Assembly (NCBI GenBank): GCA_026214975.1
Contig: CM047813.1
Span: 31,212,589-31,276,588, forward strand
DNA length: 64,000 nt
Source of the DNA: Gentiana macrophylla
Taxonomy: Eukaryota > Streptophyta > Magnoliopsida > Gentianales > Gentianaceae
Direction of reading: 5' to 3'
The notes beneath the pieces were generated by a model. The model searched no databases and was not told where the DNA came from. It saw nothing but the letters and a program-made list of their open reading frames with translations. Made by a program: the position numbers and the translations under genes. Positions 25,835-38,021 of the stretch are shown one piece after another; the first letter of the stretch is position 1; every line of letters starts with the position of its first letter.

Positions 25835-26539
25835 CTGGGCCCATTTTCTTATTTCCTGTTCTGCACACCTTACATTAACTTGCTGCTTAATCCTGACCTC
25901 TAATCACTAGTTCTTAATCCTTCTTTTGTTATTACCGACTCAATCCTAACCTACTTCACTAGAATCCATAACGAGTGAAAAAACCTTCCCAACATCCATC
26001 GGTTTCAAGCCTAGGGGTGTGGTAGGATGAAAAAAACTCGTCATTTCATCCGGTTACTTTTATTGACTCATCTCCTAAACAAGGGTTCAAGGGATAGTTA
26101 TGAGTTTATAGACGCCAGCTCGACTGTCCTCGGATCCTTATTCAATCAGGAGTCGGGGATTTAACTCACCAAACCTGCACTCTCGAGGTCTTAACCGTCA
26201 TGCACCTCCCTTCTTGTTCAAAAAGGCGTTCTTTCTTATCGTCTAGGGGTGCTATCTCTTGGTTTTCCACAGAACCTTCTGAGCTCTTCTCCTGCCACGC
26301 TTTGACCTTTTGCTCGTGCACTAGGTATACCCTTGCTCGAGACTTAACTTTGACGTTTAGGGATTCCATATTTTCTATTTTTCTCGCCCAACTTCACTAC
26401 TCCAAACGGAAGCATTGACTTCCACAGCGCCTTGTTGTGGACCTTTTCCTCTTATTCCCTAAGCCGCACTCTCATAAACTCGTGCTCATAGGTTTCTATA
26501 AGAACCTCTCGATGCTTAGGCCTCCACTCTTCTATCTCC
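25835..26539 (-). other. Element A interior between solo LTR and protease frame
   Basis: A charged 67-residue minus-strand frame (26166-26369) may continue the frame above it. No recognised domain; the rest looks noncoding. Confidence 0.4.
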
Positions 26540-27672
26540 TAAATTCTAATGTCTCCAGATCCACAGGTCATCATGCAGCATTCAGGCCTATTGTCTAGGG
26601 GTTCTAGGATCTTAACGGTTACGGCATCATTGTTCGTTCTAGGAGTTATCTCCCCATTATCGAAATCCATGATCGCCCGGCTGGTTTCTAAGAAAGGCCG
26701 TCCTAATAAAACTTGGGCCCTAGGATCTTCCGGTACGTCTAGGACTGTGAAATCTATGGGGAACGTGAATCCTCATGCCTTGACTTTGCAATTCTTTAGA
26801 AACCCTGCTGGCATATCTCGGGTACGATCAACAAAAGTCATGGACCGAGTTTGGTCCAAGGTTACCTGAATCTTTGCTTTTTGATAGAGGGAAAAAGGAA
26901 GAATATTGCAATTTGAACCAGAGTCACAGAGTCCTAATCCTACAGATACACCATTAATTAAGATCAGGAGTCGAAACGTCCCTGGGTCTCCTAACTTCAC
27001 TATGGTATCCGAGTCCGGGTAATCCTCAGGCTTGGAAAACATAGTGTCAAGATCCTCTTCAAGATCATCGGAATCATAATCAGAAGATACATCAATCAAT
27101 TCAATAGGAAACTCACATGGGCGATAAGTTTCAGATTTATGTAGGCTCTCTTGGCTTCCCCGCTTAAGTGCTTCTTTCTCGTTCTCCACACGCTTCTTAT
27201 CTCCTTCATACTGCCTCTAACCTTTGAGCATGGATATATAGAGATTGGTTTGATGTTCAATACTTTACGAGGCATTGTGCTTGACTCGTCTAGCCTTTTT
27301 CAAATCCTACTGAACGAATTTCCGAAGTGTCCTGTATTCTTTCTAAAGAGACAAAAGAAAAAAACGGTTAGCAACTTCCGCCTCAGTTGGGATTGGGCCC
27401 AACTGTTGCGGACCTACTAACTAAAACTAACAGGATATACACGTAATCACAGAGGGTCGCGAACTTACGATGTAATCACAGAGGCTGTCAGAACTTTCAA
27501 TAGGGAACTCACATGGGCGATAAGTTTCGTACTCATGTAGGCTCTCTTCGGCTTCCCGTTTAAGTGCTTCTTTCTCCTTCTCCACACGCTTCTTATCTCC
27601 TTCATACTGCCCTCTAACCTTTGAGCATGGATATATAGAGATTGGTTTGATGTTCAATACTTTACGAGGCAT
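26540..27672 (-). pseudogene. Element A frame with retroviral-type aspartic protease
   Basis: The frame starts at 27672 (MPRKVLNIKPIS), is highly charged, and is interrupted by a tandem duplication. It continues at 27189-26773 with GVSVGLGLCDSGSNCNILPF, whose DSG is an aspartic protease active site. After one frame change it reads VLLGRPFLETSRAIMDFDNG (26665-26715), the C-terminal protease block. Gag, RT and integrase are not seen nearby. The protease would cleave element polyproteins. Its presence without RT marks an internal deletion or rearrangement. Confidence 0.65.
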
Positions 27673-27865
27673 TGTGCTTGACTCGTCTAGCCTTTTTCAA
27701 ATCCTACTGAACAAATTTCCGAAGTGTCCTGTATTCTTTCTAAAGAGACAAAAGAAAAAAACGGTTAGCAACTTCCGCCTCAGTTGGGATTGGGCCCAAC
27801 TGTTGCGGACCTACTAACTAAAACTAACAGGGATATACACATAATCACAGAGGCTGTCAGAACTT
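27103..27865. repeat. Tandem duplication, about 397-bp unit, in element A
   Basis: The block from TTTCAATAGGAAACTC through AATCACAGAGGCTGTCAG occurs twice with an offset of 397 bp (for example GAGCATGGATATATA at 27226 and 27623). The copies are nearly identical. It duplicates the start of the protease-bearing frame and its leader. Confidence 0.9.
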
Positions 27866-28048
27866 GATTTTCTGAACCTCGATTAATCGAGGGTAACCCA
27901 CGGTAAATCGGGCTCAGAATTTCTCATTATGGAAGTAAAACAATGCAGCTATATTTTAGGACGACTCAAGACTCCAGAAGAAAAATTAAAAGAAAACCAC
28001 AACTTCTTAATTAGAGTTAAATGCGTTTATTCTCGAAATTGGCCATTG

Positions 28049-28066
28049 TCCCCGGCAACGGCACCA
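28049..28066 (-). other. Element A primer-binding site (tRNA-Asp, one mismatch)
   Basis: The minus strand reads TGGTGCCGTTGCCGGGGA, matching plant tRNA-Asp at 17 of 18 bases, six bases from the LTR start at 28073. Confidence 0.9.
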
Positions 28067-28072
28067 AAAGCT

Positions 28073-29473
28073 TGATGTCGCATGTAAGTCGCTTATACTA
28101 GCAAGAATACTAGGTCAATCGTAGTATAGCAAGGGCGAATCAAGGTCGATCCCACAGAGACAATGCAACTCAAGTATAAACGAATCTAACCTAATTGAGA
28201 AGACAAATCCAGTCATGGACCAACAATTTGCATAGAAAGAAACATGGTATTCCTTCCCCATCCCACCTATCTACTAACTTGGTGTAGTTAATCATTATGT
28301 TTACTTCCCCACATAATTTCCTTAAATCAATTAGACGTTTTAATCCAGTTTTAGCTACGGGTGCATCTCCTAACCCTATCTACTTCCACTGTAAGGACAA
28401 CAGACAATCTATATGCGACTGACCTCCTTCATTGGTTGTATTAGCCCACACGCCATAAGTTCTAGAGATGCCGGCTCAAGACCGAAAACCTCCTTAAGCA
28501 GCTATCGACTATGACTAGCACGCGTTCTGAGGATCCATCAAGACAATGTCCTAATTAACACTTCACTAACGGTCCTTCATGTTAATTTACGATATACGAA
28601 TATTAGATTGGCCAGACCTAATTAATCTTGTCGATCAACGTAGCTGACGCTGAATCTCCAAATTATGGGGACCTAAAATTTGCCTCGATTAATAGGTAAA
28701 GACCGCCGATTAATTGAGGGCGTTGGTTCCTATTCTCGAATCTACATTGATTCGTTCTATTTAATTCATTTAAATTACGGGGTAGTTAAACATGCAGATT
28801 AACTATAACACGTAAATACAAGTAGATCCACCATAATAAAGACATAAAGGAACGTTCAAAGCTTTATACCTTCGGTTATGGAGATCTAGCTTGATCCACT
28901 CAAGCTAGAGTTGACAAGGAGGAAAGGAAACCAGAAAATAAATCACCAAAAGCTAAAGGAACTTTATTCATCAATGAAAAGTTACAAAAGTGTATATGAT
29001 ATGATAGTAATGCCTATGTATATGATTACAATCGTTTCTGACACTTTAAATAGGCTCAATAGCCAACTTAAGACTCAATAAAACTCTAACCGACCTAGTA
29101 GAGCGGCGGACTTCGATTTCATGTCTTTTCAAGGCCTCGACATCGGGCCTAGCCCGCGATTAATAGGGCCAGTTTTTCTTCCTTTTTCTGGAAAATATCT
29201 TCTTGGAATTTCTCAACTTGGCCCGATGCTCTTCTCTCGGTCCAGATCCATCCTCAATTGCTCCAGATTTCGATACATCCTGAAAAGTGTTAGAAACAAG
29301 ACAAAACAGTACCAAATCCACGGGATAATAACACAGATGCAAAATTGTATACCTAGGAACATGCACTTGGTGTTTAACACATATTCTTCACAATAATAAG
29401 CTTATCTACCTTCTCTCAAGCATGATTCGGGGAAATAAAGGTTCACTTAATGATAGCATTTAGAGCGTTATCA
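28073..29473 (-). repeat. Element A right LTR (5' LTR of the minus-strand element)
   Basis: 1401 bp from TGATGTCG to TTATCA, flanked by TTTAG at 29474-29478. It matches the split left LTR. Paired ATTAAT motifs lie at about 28685-28720 and 29136-29168. Confidence 0.93.
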
Positions 29474-29478
29474 TTTAG

Positions 29479-30750
29479 TCAAAGAACGATCATTGTTTGT
29501 TCACCAAAGGCTCGGGACAATCTTTTATTGCTAAGCTAGTTTATGTACTACCTCCATCCCAAAATATATGGCTTCCTACACTTTTAGATTTGTCCCACAA
29601 TATTAGTCATTCTACATTACCAATGGAACATTTATTGATTTATCATGAATCCAACCAGTTTTCATTACTTAACAACTATTTCATTAATGATTGTCAAAGG
29701 GTATTATAGACATTTACCTTAAAATTTATGACATTCAACCACTTCCTTAATTTATATGAAATCTTCTAGAGGGACTTATATTTGGGATGAAGGTAGTAGA
29801 TGATATAATAGCAGCAAGTCCTATGCTCGGTTGATTCAGCAAGTAAAAGATGCATTGCATCAACAATTTACCATTAAAGACCTTGAAGAATTAAGATATT
29901 TATTAGGCATTGAAGCTACCAGACCCCCTGAGGGCATTTCTATTTTTCAAAGAAAGTACACTCTAAACCTCGTAGAAGAATACGATATTTTGGGGGCTAA
30001 ACCTGCAAAGAAACCTATGGAGTCCAAGCAGTCCTTACAACATGGAAATTCACCATTATTGGATGATAATACTGCCTACATATCACTAGTGGGTAAGCTG
30101 ATTCACATAACCTTCACCAGACCATACATAGCTTTTGTAGTTAAGCAGCTAAGTCAATTTTTAGATACTCCTACTGAAAATCACAACACAGACTGCTGAG
30201 GTATTTGAAAGATAATCTCGGTCAAGGCATATTCTTTCCAGCCCAGAACAACATTATTTTAAAGGATTTATTGACAGAGATTGGGATGGATGTCCTGAAA
30301 CAAGAAAGTCAGTATCATGCTACATGATGTTCTTAGGGGATGCTCCTATTTCTCGGAAAGCTAAAAAACTACTATACCCGTCAGTTATTCCGAAGCTGAA
30401 TATAGGGCTTTGGCCAATGCAGTGTGTGAACTTCAGTGGCTAGTTTACATTCTACAAGATTTGAAAATTCATTTACAGCTGCGTGCTCTTTTCTTCTATG
30501 ATAATGCAAGTGCTATGCACATTGCTCATAATCTTGTGTTGCATGAAAGAACAAAGCACATTGAGATTGATTGTCATGTTGTAAGAGACAAAGTCAAGTC
30601 TGGACTTGTCAAGTTGCTTCCGGTCAACACCAAAGAACAACTTGCCGACATTCTCAACAAGGCCTTGACGCACATATCTTCTCATATCTCGCTTTGGACA
30701 AGTTTGGCATTTCAAAATATTCAAAGCTCTAGTAGTGAAGAAAGTGCTTG
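29479..30750 (+). pseudogene. copia reverse transcriptase C-terminal half and RNase H
   Basis: The copia frame resumes with SKNDHCLFTKGSGQSFIAKL, reaches LVYV, is split by a MITE, and continues DDIIAAS. RT thumb motifs follow at 29831-30180 (IKDLEELRYLLGIE, GKLIHITFTRPYIAF). RNase H is at about 30300-30750, with AEYRALANAVCELQWL (one frame change before it), LFFYDNASAMHIA, HERTKHIEIDCHVVRD and ADILNKAL. The frame ends at 30751 just before the polypurine tract. The MITE, one stop and two frame changes disable it. Confidence 0.9.
29548..29796. mobile_element. Stowaway-like MITE inside the copia RT active-site motif
   Basis: 249 bp with inverted ends CTACCTCCATCCCAAAAT and CTACCTTCATCCCAAAT, flanked by TA (29546-29547 and 29797-29798). 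These are Stowaway (Tc1/mariner) features. It carries no coding sequence. Confidence 0.9.
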
Positions 30751-30791
30751 AGTGCAAGTGTCGATCATGTATCACTCCGAAACTGAGAGGG

Positions 30792-31082
30792 TGTTACAAA
30801 GATATGAGTGAAGAAAGTGCGGAGTGCACTGGTATGATCGTTGAAAACTCATGAGACTACTGTAAGACTTAGCGATCTCACGAGATAGTCAGCGGAATGC
30901 ATTTAGATAGAAAACGCTTATTTCATTAAATTCTACTATAACCGCTTGTAACATACCTTTAACTGATTCATGAGGTGTATGAAGCTATAAATACCCTATG
31001 ATCAATAGCATTGTAACTTAACTCATTAATTATTCTTTGAATAATTACTTCGCATTCATTCTTTCGCTTCATTTGTATTTCA
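30792..31082 (+). repeat. Right copia LTR
   Basis: Starts TGTTACAAAG after the purine-rich tract AAACTGAGAGGG. It matches 33677-33976 over its length and the window start over its 3' half. TATA-like CTATAAATACCC lies near 30985-30996. The right end is placed at TATTTCAC and is approximate. Confidence 0.8.
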
Positions 31083-31181
31083 CGAGATCTCTTGCTGAGA
31101 CATTTCCATCTCTCATTGTATCACTTAATTAAAATGATCACAAACCCCATTGTAGCTCCCATTGTCTTCATAAGATTAGGT

Positions 31182-33229
<2,048 letters not shown>

Positions 33230-33556
33230 TTAGTCCCGGATTATTGATATCGGCCCGAAAGTCTGATTCACCGGCAGCGGGCTTGGCGTCAGTAATCTAA
33301 TCTCCGGTGGAGCCTCAATTCTACATAGCTCTTTTTAACATCTGGGGGACTGCGTTATCGAGTAATTGCATTTTTAAACTTTATAATTTATGTTCTCCTT
33401 TTCCGTCGGTTTCACTTTTAAAGGTTCTAATTCTAAGAACCAAGGTATGATTATGATTTATCGATTTTGTTGTTCTAATGATTTGGGGCTGTAATTGGAC
33501 AGCATCCTTTTGGGAATTCCATTATACTCTTTCTTGAATGGTACTGTTCGGTTGAA
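33230..33556 (+). promoter_or_regulatory. Duplicated, truncated SYF2 promoter, first exon and donor
   Basis: Closely matches 39935-40252, the 5' region of SYF2, including CACCGGCAGCGGGCTTGGCG and the donor AACCAAG|GTATGA (intron start 33445). It is cut at CGGTTGA, inside the first intron, where copy 2 of the duplication begins. It could start transcripts, but no coding exon follows before 40500. Confidence 0.7.
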
Positions 33557-33676
33557 GGCCTTGGATGCACATATCTGCTGGACAAGTTGGGCATTTCAAA
33601 AATATTTCAAAGTTCTAGTAGCTGAAGAAAGTGCTGAGTGCAATCTGATCATGTATCACTCTCAGCTTGAAAGGGG

Positions 33677-33976
33677 TGTTACAGTATATGAGCTGAAGAA
33701 AGTGTTGAGTGCAAAGATATTTGATCAATAAAACTCAAAGAAACTACCGTAAGACTTAGCAAATCATTTGAGATAGTCAGTGTAATACATTTAGATAGAA
33801 AACACTTATTTCGTTAAATTCTACTATAACCGCTTGTAACTTTACCTTTAATCGATTCATGAGGTGTGATGCTATATAAATACCCTATGATCAAGAAAGC
33901 ATTGTAATTTAACTTATGAATTATTCTTTGAATAATTACTTCTGCATTCTTTCTTTCGTTTCTGTTGTATTTCACA
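33677..33976 (+). repeat. Duplicated copia LTR
   Basis: 300 bp, TGTTACAG to TTTCACA, matching 30792-31082. It is present because of the segmental duplication, not by new transposition: its RNase H flank is duplicated with it. Confidence 0.85.
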
Positions 33977-34071
33977 GATCTCTTGCTGAGAACATTTCCA
34001 TCTCACTGTATCACTTAATTAAAATGATCACAAACCCAGATTGTAGCTCCCACTATCTTCATAAGATTCAG

Positions 34072-34175
<104 letters not shown>

Positions 34176-34429
34176 AGTGTTTTTAACCCAATTACCCGTA
34201 ATTTTGACCCAAACCGAAAATTGACCGGACCATTCCTCATATAAACACGTTTAAAATAATTAAAAAAACCGTAATCAATCAATTAATCTCCAAAATCTTT
34301 TTTTTTAAACTAATCTCCAAAATCACAATAAATTTACACCACAATCACTTCTATCCCATTATCTACCCCCCACTCTCCGTACCCCCTACTCCCAGTAAAC
34401 CTCATTTCATTCCCATTTCTCCCAATCGA

Positions 34430-34960
34430 GTTAAAATTGTCATCACTACTTTTCTTCTTATTCAATCACATTTTCCTATGAATATGTTTCTTGAGTTGTT
34501 CAACATCTTGAAGAACATTTTTCCGACTGAATCGAAACAATCCACTTTGCTAAACCTTAAGGCTAAAAGGTTGGTTTTTTTTCATGTTTTTTCGGTCATA
34601 GAATTTTTCATTGATATCTTAGATCAATACACGCATTACTTTATTTTATTTTATTTTTAAATAACACTTCAATTTCATTGTCTAATGTTTGAGTTAAAAT
34701 TGCCATCACGACTCTTCTTCTTATTAAATCATTTTTTTCCCGATGAATATGTTTTTGCAGGTTGTTCAACATCTTGAAGGACACTTTTTCGATCGAATCG
34801 AAACAATCCATTTTGCTAAACATTAAAACTAAAAGGTTGTTTTTTTTTTTTTTCATGTTTTTCTCATCATAAAATTTTCATTGATATCATAGATCAATAC
34901 AAGTTACTTTATTTTATTTTATTTTTAAATAGCACTTCAATTTCATGGTCTAATGTTTAA
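34430..34960. repeat. Tandem duplication, about 263-bp unit
   Basis: Two imperfect copies starting GTTAAAATTG at 34430 and 34693. Both contain GTTGTTCAACATCTTGAAG and TTTATTTTATTTTATTTTTA. Confidence 0.88.
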
Positions 34961-35529
34961 AAAATGTTTATGCTTCTCCTCCTTTTTGATTTCTTTCACA
35001 TTCAATATTTTAGAATAATTAAAATATAGCCATAAAATAATTAAAAATTTTCTTAAATAGAAATAAGAAATTAATTAAATCCTAAAAACAAGATTTCAAA
35101 AAAAATCCTTGAGCTTTTCAAAAAAAATATTTCCTTGATTTAATTAAAATATAAAAAACGAAATTTAAAAAATTTATAAACAAAATCAAACAAAATCTCC
35201 TAAAAAAATGAAATCTTAAAAAAAAAACCTTCGTACAAAACAAAATCTAAAAAGAAAAACCCTTGATTTAATTAAATACAAAAAAATATAACCATAAAAT
35301 AATTAAAAAATTCCTTAATTAAAAATATGAGGTAAATGTAAAAGGGAGTTAAATAAAATCTAAAAACGAAATCTTAAAAAGTCCTAGAGATTTTTAAAAA
35401 TCCTTGATTAAATTAAATTATTAAAAATACTTAAATTAAAAAAATTTATAAACAAAATCAAACAAGATCTTCTAAAAATGAAATATTTAAAAATTATCCA
35501 CTTGATTTAATTTAATAAAAAAACAGAAT
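34961..35529. other. AT-rich spacer
   Basis: Very A-rich on the + strand, with loosely repeated AAAAATC/ATTTAATTAAA phrases. No gene seen. Confidence 0.7.
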
Positions 35530-36530
35530 TAATAGAATTTATGTGTAATCATCTAAAATATTTACACAATGATAGCACATTAATAGCGTGTGATTTCACA
35601 ATAATAGCATATTAATAGCGTTTATACTAAAATCAATTTAATAGTGAACCAAAAATGGAAGTCAGCGTATTAGAAAAAATAAAAACCGACTCTTAAATAA
35701 AACCAGCAAATAAATCTGGAAAAAAAAAAAGATAAAAAAAAACAAAAAATACAAAATCAGTGAATTTATTGCAAAATTAAAAATCTCTCCCGGTCCCAAG
35801 AATTAAATCCGGAAAATCTTCCCGCAAATAAAAAAAACCCGGGGAAAAAAATAAAATTACAAAATCAATGAATTTATTGCAAAATCGAAAATCTCTCACC
35901 AATTTAAATAAAAAAAAAATTCGCCCACACGTAATAAAATCACAAAGAAATTAAAAGAACAGGCATTAATAGCATTTATATTCAAATCAATTTAAAATTG
36001 ACTCTTTAAAAAAACGTCAAACGTAACTTTAAAAAACTGCCTCTTTAGGAAATAGTAAAATGCAAATTTAAAAAACTGACTCTTTAGAAAAAAAACCACT
36101 CTTAAAAAATTATGATTAAAAATTTCACATGAATAGAATTTATGTGCAATCCTCTAAAATATTTACACAATGATAGCACATTAATAGTGTGTGATTTCGC
36201 AATAATAGCATATTAATAGAGTTTATACTGAGATTAATTTAATAGTGAACCAAAAATGGAAGCTAGCGTATTAGAAAAAAAAAAACCGACTCTTAAATAA
36301 AACCAACAAATAAATCTGGAAAAAAAATCAAAAAATACAAAATCAATGAATTTATTGCAAAATCGAAAATCTCTCCCGGTCCCAAGCATTAAATTCGGAA
36401 AATCTGCCAGCAAATAAAAAAAATCCGGAAAAAAAAATTAAAAAAAAATACAAAATCAATGATTTTATTGCAAAATCGAAAATCTCTCACCAATTTAAAT
36501 AAAAAAATTCGCCCCACACGTAATAAAATC
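35530..36530. repeat. Tandem duplication, about 601-bp unit
   Basis: Copies start at about 35530 and 36131 and share TTTACACAATGATAGCACAT, AATAGTGAACCAAAAATGGA and repeated GAATTTATTGCAAAATCGAA phrases. Confidence 0.85.
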
Positions 36531-36550
36531 TGCCAGCAAATTAAAAATCA

Positions 36551-37880
36551 GGTAAGGTAGGGTCGGGTAGGGGTTGGTAGGGGTGGTGGTTGGTAGGGTA
36601 GGTAAGGGGTGGTGGGCAAGGTATGGTAAGGTGAAGTGGTGGGTAAGGTAGGGTAGGTAGGGTACAGTAAGGAAGAGTAGGGTAAGGTTGGTTGGGGTAG
36701 TAGGTAAGGTAAGGTAGGGTGGTAGGGTAGGGTAGGATGGTGGGTAGGGTAGAGTGCAGTGGTGGGTAAGGTTGGGTTAGGGAGGGTTGAATAGGATAGG
36801 ATAAGTTGGGGTAGTGGGTAATGTAAGGTATGGTGGTTTGATGTGTAAGATAGGGTATAGTGGAATGGTGGATAGGGTAGGGTTGGATGGTGTGTAGGGT
36901 AGGGTGCAGTGGTGGATAGGGTAGGGTAGGGTAGGGCAGGATGGTGGGTAGGGTAGGGTGCAGTGGTGGGTAAGGTAGGGTTGGGAAGGGTAGGATAGGT
37001 TGGGGTAGTGGGTAAGGTAAGGTATGGTGGTGTGATTTGTAAGATAGGGTATAGTGGAATGGTGGATAGGGTAGGGTTGGGTGGTGGGTAGGGTAGGGTG
37101 AAATGGTGGGTAAGGTAGGGTTGGGGAGGGTTGAGTAGGGTAGGATAGGTTGGGGTAGTGGGTAAGGTATGGTAAGGTGGTGTGGTGGATAAGATAGGGT
37201 ATAGTGGAATGATGGATAGTGTGGGGTTGGGTGGTGGGTAGGGTATGGTGGGGTGGTGAGTTGGGTAGGGTAGAGAACGGTGGGGTGGGGGGAAGGTAGG
37301 GTGGTATGATGGGTAATGTAGGGTAGGGTAAGGTGGATGAAAGTGGAGTAGAGTAGGTAATGGGTAAGGTGGGTAGGATGTTGAGGGTAAGATATATGAT
37401 ATCGGGTAGGGTAGGATAGGGTGGTTTTGGGTATGATAGCGGTGGGTAGGGCAGGGTATGATGTTGGGTAGGGTAGGGCGAAGTGGTGGGTAAGGTAGGG
37501 TTGGGGAGGTTAGGGAGGGTTGGGGAGGGTTGAGTAGGGTATGATAGGTTGTGGTAGTGGGAAAGGTAAGGTATGGTGGTGTGGTGGATAAGATAGGGTA
37601 AAGTAGAATGGTGGATAAGGTAGGGTTGGGTGGTGGTAGGGTACCGTGGGGTGGTGGGTTGGGTAGGATAGAGAATGATGGGGTGGTGGGAAGGTAGAGT
37701 GGTATGATGAGTAAGGTAGGGTAGGGTTGGGGTGGATGAAAGTGGAGTAGAGTAGGTAATTGGTAAGTAGGTAGGATGTCGATGGTAAGATATGGTGATA
37801 TTGGGTAGGGTAGGATAGGCGGTGGGTATGGTATGATAGCAGTGTGAGTAAGGGCAGGTGGGAAGAGAGGTAGGGTGCAA
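36551..37880 (+). repeat. G-rich minisatellite with extreme strand asymmetry
   Basis: About 1.33 kb built from variants of GGGTAGGGT, GGTGGTGGG and GGGTAAGGT, in a looser higher-order unit (GTTGGGGTAGTGGGTAAGG recurs). The + strand is nearly free of C. A 392-residue open frame on the minus strand (36777-37955) follows from this composition and is not a gene. Confidence 0.93.
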
Positions 37881-37962
37881 TGAGGTATGCCGTAAGACTA
37901 CCCACCCCTTTATTTGCAGTGTAATCACATTGTCATACGTCTCAGTGCAATGCACGGGTTTA

Positions 37963-37964
<2 letters not shown>

Positions 37965-38018
<54 letters not shown>
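37965..38018. repeat. (TA)n microsatellite, 27 units
   Basis: Right half of the TA tract split by the insertion. It leads into CGACGTTTATTCAATTCC, as does the tract in copy 1. Confidence 0.97.

Positions 38019-38021
<3 letters not shown>

Larger units (their letters stand above)
3581..29473 (-). mobile_element. Athila-like element A, non-autonomous Ty3/gypsy, carrying nested insertions
   Basis: The element is bounded by a perfect 5-bp target duplication, TTTAG (3576-3580 and 29474-29478). Its LTRs start with TGATGTCG. The left LTR is itself split by element B (3581-4158 plus 20005-20791, about 1365 bp); the right LTR is intact (28073-29473, 1401 bp). A tRNA-Asp primer-binding site next to the right LTR and a purine-rich tract (minus strand AAGTGGAGGGGTAC) next to the left LTR show that the element reads on the minus strand. 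Without insertions it is about 8 kb. The interior holds a protease-bearing frame (26540-27672) and an env-like frame (22150-23293). I see no reverse transcriptase or integrase, so A appears to be an internally deleted, non-autonomous Athila relative. Confidence 0.85.
1..31082 (+). mobile_element. Degenerate Ty1/copia LTR retrotransposon, host of the nested insertions
   Basis: The order gag, zinc-knuckle-like segment, DSGA protease, pre-integrase HxxxLGH, integrase, reverse transcriptase and RNase H on the + strand is the copia order. The coding part is split in two: 385-3575 and 29479-30750. Removing the interval 3581-29478 rejoins the RT reading frame, so the element was in place before that insertion. 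LTR sequence lies at both ends (1 to about 172 and 30792 to about 31082). The left LTR is cut by the window edge, so the outer target duplication cannot be checked. Every frame carries stops or shifts, so the element cannot be autonomous. Confidence 0.9.

Noticed and set aside
33495..33731. 78-residue frame combining SYF2 intron sequence and copia RNase H
   Set aside because: It is an accident of the duplication junction at 33556; half is intron sequence and half a decayed RNase H end.
36777..37955. 392-residue open frame rich in Pro, Thr, Tyr and Leu
   Set aside because: It is the reverse complement of the G-rich minisatellite. The lack of C on the + strand removes minus-strand stop codons, so the frame is a composition effect.
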